Part shown: positions 62,893 through 64,000 of the stretch, piece by piece
Layout: every line of letters begins with the position of its first letter
Position numbering within the stretch: the first letter of the stretch is position 1
From: Burkholderiales bacterium
GTDB lineage: Bacteria; Pseudomonadota; Gammaproteobacteria; Burkholderiales; Nitrosomonadaceae
NCBI GenBank assembly: GCA_015075225.1
Contig: JABTUQ010000006.1
Location: 62,001-126,000, forward strand
Reading direction: 5' to 3'
DNA: 64,000 nt
Program-made: the position numbers and the translations under genes
The notes under the pieces: model-generated
The model's input: only the letters and a program-made list of their open reading frames with translations
The model's database searches: none
Told to the model about the DNA's origin: nothing

Positions 62893-64000
62893 ATGAAGCA
62901 ATTTCCTCTGGCGTTGTTCAGTCTGCTGTGCGCGGCCACCAGTTACGCTGCTCAGGGCGAGGGTGCGCCTGGAAAACAGGCGGATGAGAACAGGGAATAT
63001 GCAGGGGAGCAGTTGGCGCAGATTGCCGGATCGGGCGGCGATACCAGCGCGGACACGGCAAAAGGGAAGAAGAAAAAGGCGAATGAGCCTGCCGCGCATA
63101 ACGAAACTCTTTTCAGGGAAATGGTGGTGACCGGAGAAACTGAGCGGGATTCGCACTTTACTTCACCCACGATGCGCGTTACCCGGGCGCAGGTCGAGCA
63201 GCAGAATGCACAAACCACGGAAGAAGTGCTCAAATACATGCCCAGTCTTCAAATCCGTCAGCGTTATGTCGGTGATCCGAATGGTGTGCTGGGAATTCGC
63301 GGGGCGGATATGTTTTCAACCGCGCGCAGCATGGTGTATGCCGATGGCTTGCCATTGCACAATTTTCTGCAGGCTTCTTTCAATGGCGCGCCGCGCTGGT
63401 CGCTGGTCGGACCGAACGAGATCGATTCGGTTGACATCGTTTATGGCCCTTTCTCGGCCGAATACAGTGGTAACTCGATAGGAGGCGTAGCCAATATCCG
63501 GACACGCATGCCGCACAAGCAGGAATTCTATTTTGAGGGCAGCCTGTTTATTCAGCCTTACAAGAATTACGGGGAAGATAAAGGAACGTTCATTGGTGAC
63601 CGGCAGTATTTTTCCTACGGCAACCGGTTCCAGGACAAATTTACCGTATTCCTGGCCTACAACCGGCTGGAGGCCCAGAGTCAGCCGATGTCCTATTTCA
63701 TCGACAATACCGGACTGTTCAATGTGCCGGGAGGAACGCCCGTGACCGGCGGGGTCAGAACGCCCGATACACGCGGCACACCCAGTATCATTTACGGTGA
63801 TACTGGCCCGGAGAAAGTAAATACCCATCTGTTCAAGGGCAAGTTCGGATATGACATTACCCCCGAGCTGCAGACGCTGTTTACCGTAGCGTATGAAGAG
63901 CGTACCCGCAACCAGGATCATGCAAACAACTACCTGCACCGGGCGAACGGGGATTATTTCTGGGGAGGGAATGCTCCTACCTGTAACTCGGTTGCCACTT
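62893..64000 (+). CDS. TonB-dependent receptor, N-terminal part (runs off the window)
   Basis: The frame from ATG 62893 (behind AAAGGAAGG) is open to the right edge, giving 369 codons. A signal peptide (FPLALFSLLCAATSYA) is followed by a charged linker with KGKKKK, a TonB-box-like FREMVVTGETERD, and plug text QTTEEVLKYMPSLQIRQRY, GIRGADMFSTARSMVYADGL and IDSVDIVYGPFSAEYSGN. The plug is complete; the barrel is cut off. The substrate cannot be told. It follows the BNR gene closely and is probably cotranscribed. Confidence 0.9.
   Translation, partial: MKQFPLALFSLLCAATSYAAQGEGAPGKQADENREYAGEQLAQIAGSGGDTSADTAKGKKKKANEPAAHNETLFREMVVTGETERDSHFTSPTMRVTRAQVEQQNAQTTEEVLKYMPSLQIRQRYVGDPNGVLGIRGADMFSTARSMVYADGLPLHNFLQASFNGAPRWSLVGPNEIDSVDIVYGPFSAEYSGNSIGGVANIRTRMPHKQEFYFEGSLFIQPYKNYGEDKGTFIGDRQYFSYGNRFQDKFTVFLAYNRLEAQSQPMSYFIDNTGLFNVPGGTPVTGGVRTPDTRGTPSIIYGDTGPEKVNTHLFKGKFGYDITPELQTLFTVAYEERTRNQDHANNYLHRANGDYFWGGNAPTCNSVAT

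Noticed and set aside
1..64000. CRISPR arrays, rRNA genes, prophage, replication origin
   Set aside because: No regularly spaced repeats, no rRNA-like sequence, no phage genes and no DnaA box cluster were seen.

Overview
The window looks like a chromosomal segment of an ammonia-oxidising betaproteobacterium close to Nitrosomonas. This is inferred from the gene set, not from a database hit: a norCBQD nitric oxide reductase operon, a HpnN-type hopanoid transporter, a two-domain multicopper oxidase, several Fur-controlled TonB receptor loci, a betaproteobacterial pilMNOPQ operon, and a 3' end of nuoN at the left edge. No rRNA operon, prophage or CRISPR array is present. The only tRNA is tRNA-Lys(UUU) with an encoded CCA.

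Layout. 1-8.3 kb: end of nuoN, PQQ-type dehydrogenase, htpG, a PD40 beta-propeller protein, hpnN, DedA. 8.4-12.1 kb: tRNA-Lys and a large VanZ/O-antigen ligase gene split by two homopolymer-type shifts. 12.2-16.6 kb: hemJ, def, mtnP, mrcA. 16.7-21.8 kb: pilMNOPQ. 21.9-26.5 kb: norCBQD on the minus strand, with norQ carrying several frame disruptions. 26.8-33.8 kb: RNase T2, a Fur-box-headed operon of catecholate-siderophore receptor, PiuC-like hydroxylase and FMN oxidase, then a glutamate-synthase-like FMN protein. 33.8-41.4 kb: nadC, AAA/PD-(D/E)XK protein, phosphoribosyltransferase, Sel1 lipoprotein between two MITE copies, and aroK-aroB-dgt. 41.5 kb: an unannotated 39-residue membrane protein behind a perfect FNR-type site. 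42-48.9 kb: RND efflux pair, multicopper oxidase, SulP transporter. 49-60.3 kb: a heme/iron locus. 60.4-64 kb: an intact IS1595-type element, then a BNR protein and a TonB receptor that runs off the window.

The most distinctive system is the heme locus at 49-60 kb. It has a heme-type TonB receptor, a secreted and C-terminally membrane-anchored CobN-like chelatase (HmuS-like), a MotA/ExbB-type channel subunit, a DUF2149 protein that resembles ExbD in layout, HemP, two DUF2325 paralogues and a periplasmic CbiX-like protein. I infer import across the outer membrane followed by proton-motive-force-coupled processing of the tetrapyrrole at the periplasmic face. In this strain the CobN-like gene has one in-frame TAA and the CbiX-like gene has frameshifts, so the pathway may be decaying.

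Two kinds of mobile DNA are seen: a four-copy 76-195 bp MITE family (15-bp inverted ends, 4-bp target duplications) and the IS1595 element with a perfect 8-bp duplication. Disruptions are confined to accessory genes while housekeeping genes are intact. This fits gene decay, but several sit in homopolymers and sequencing error must be excluded.
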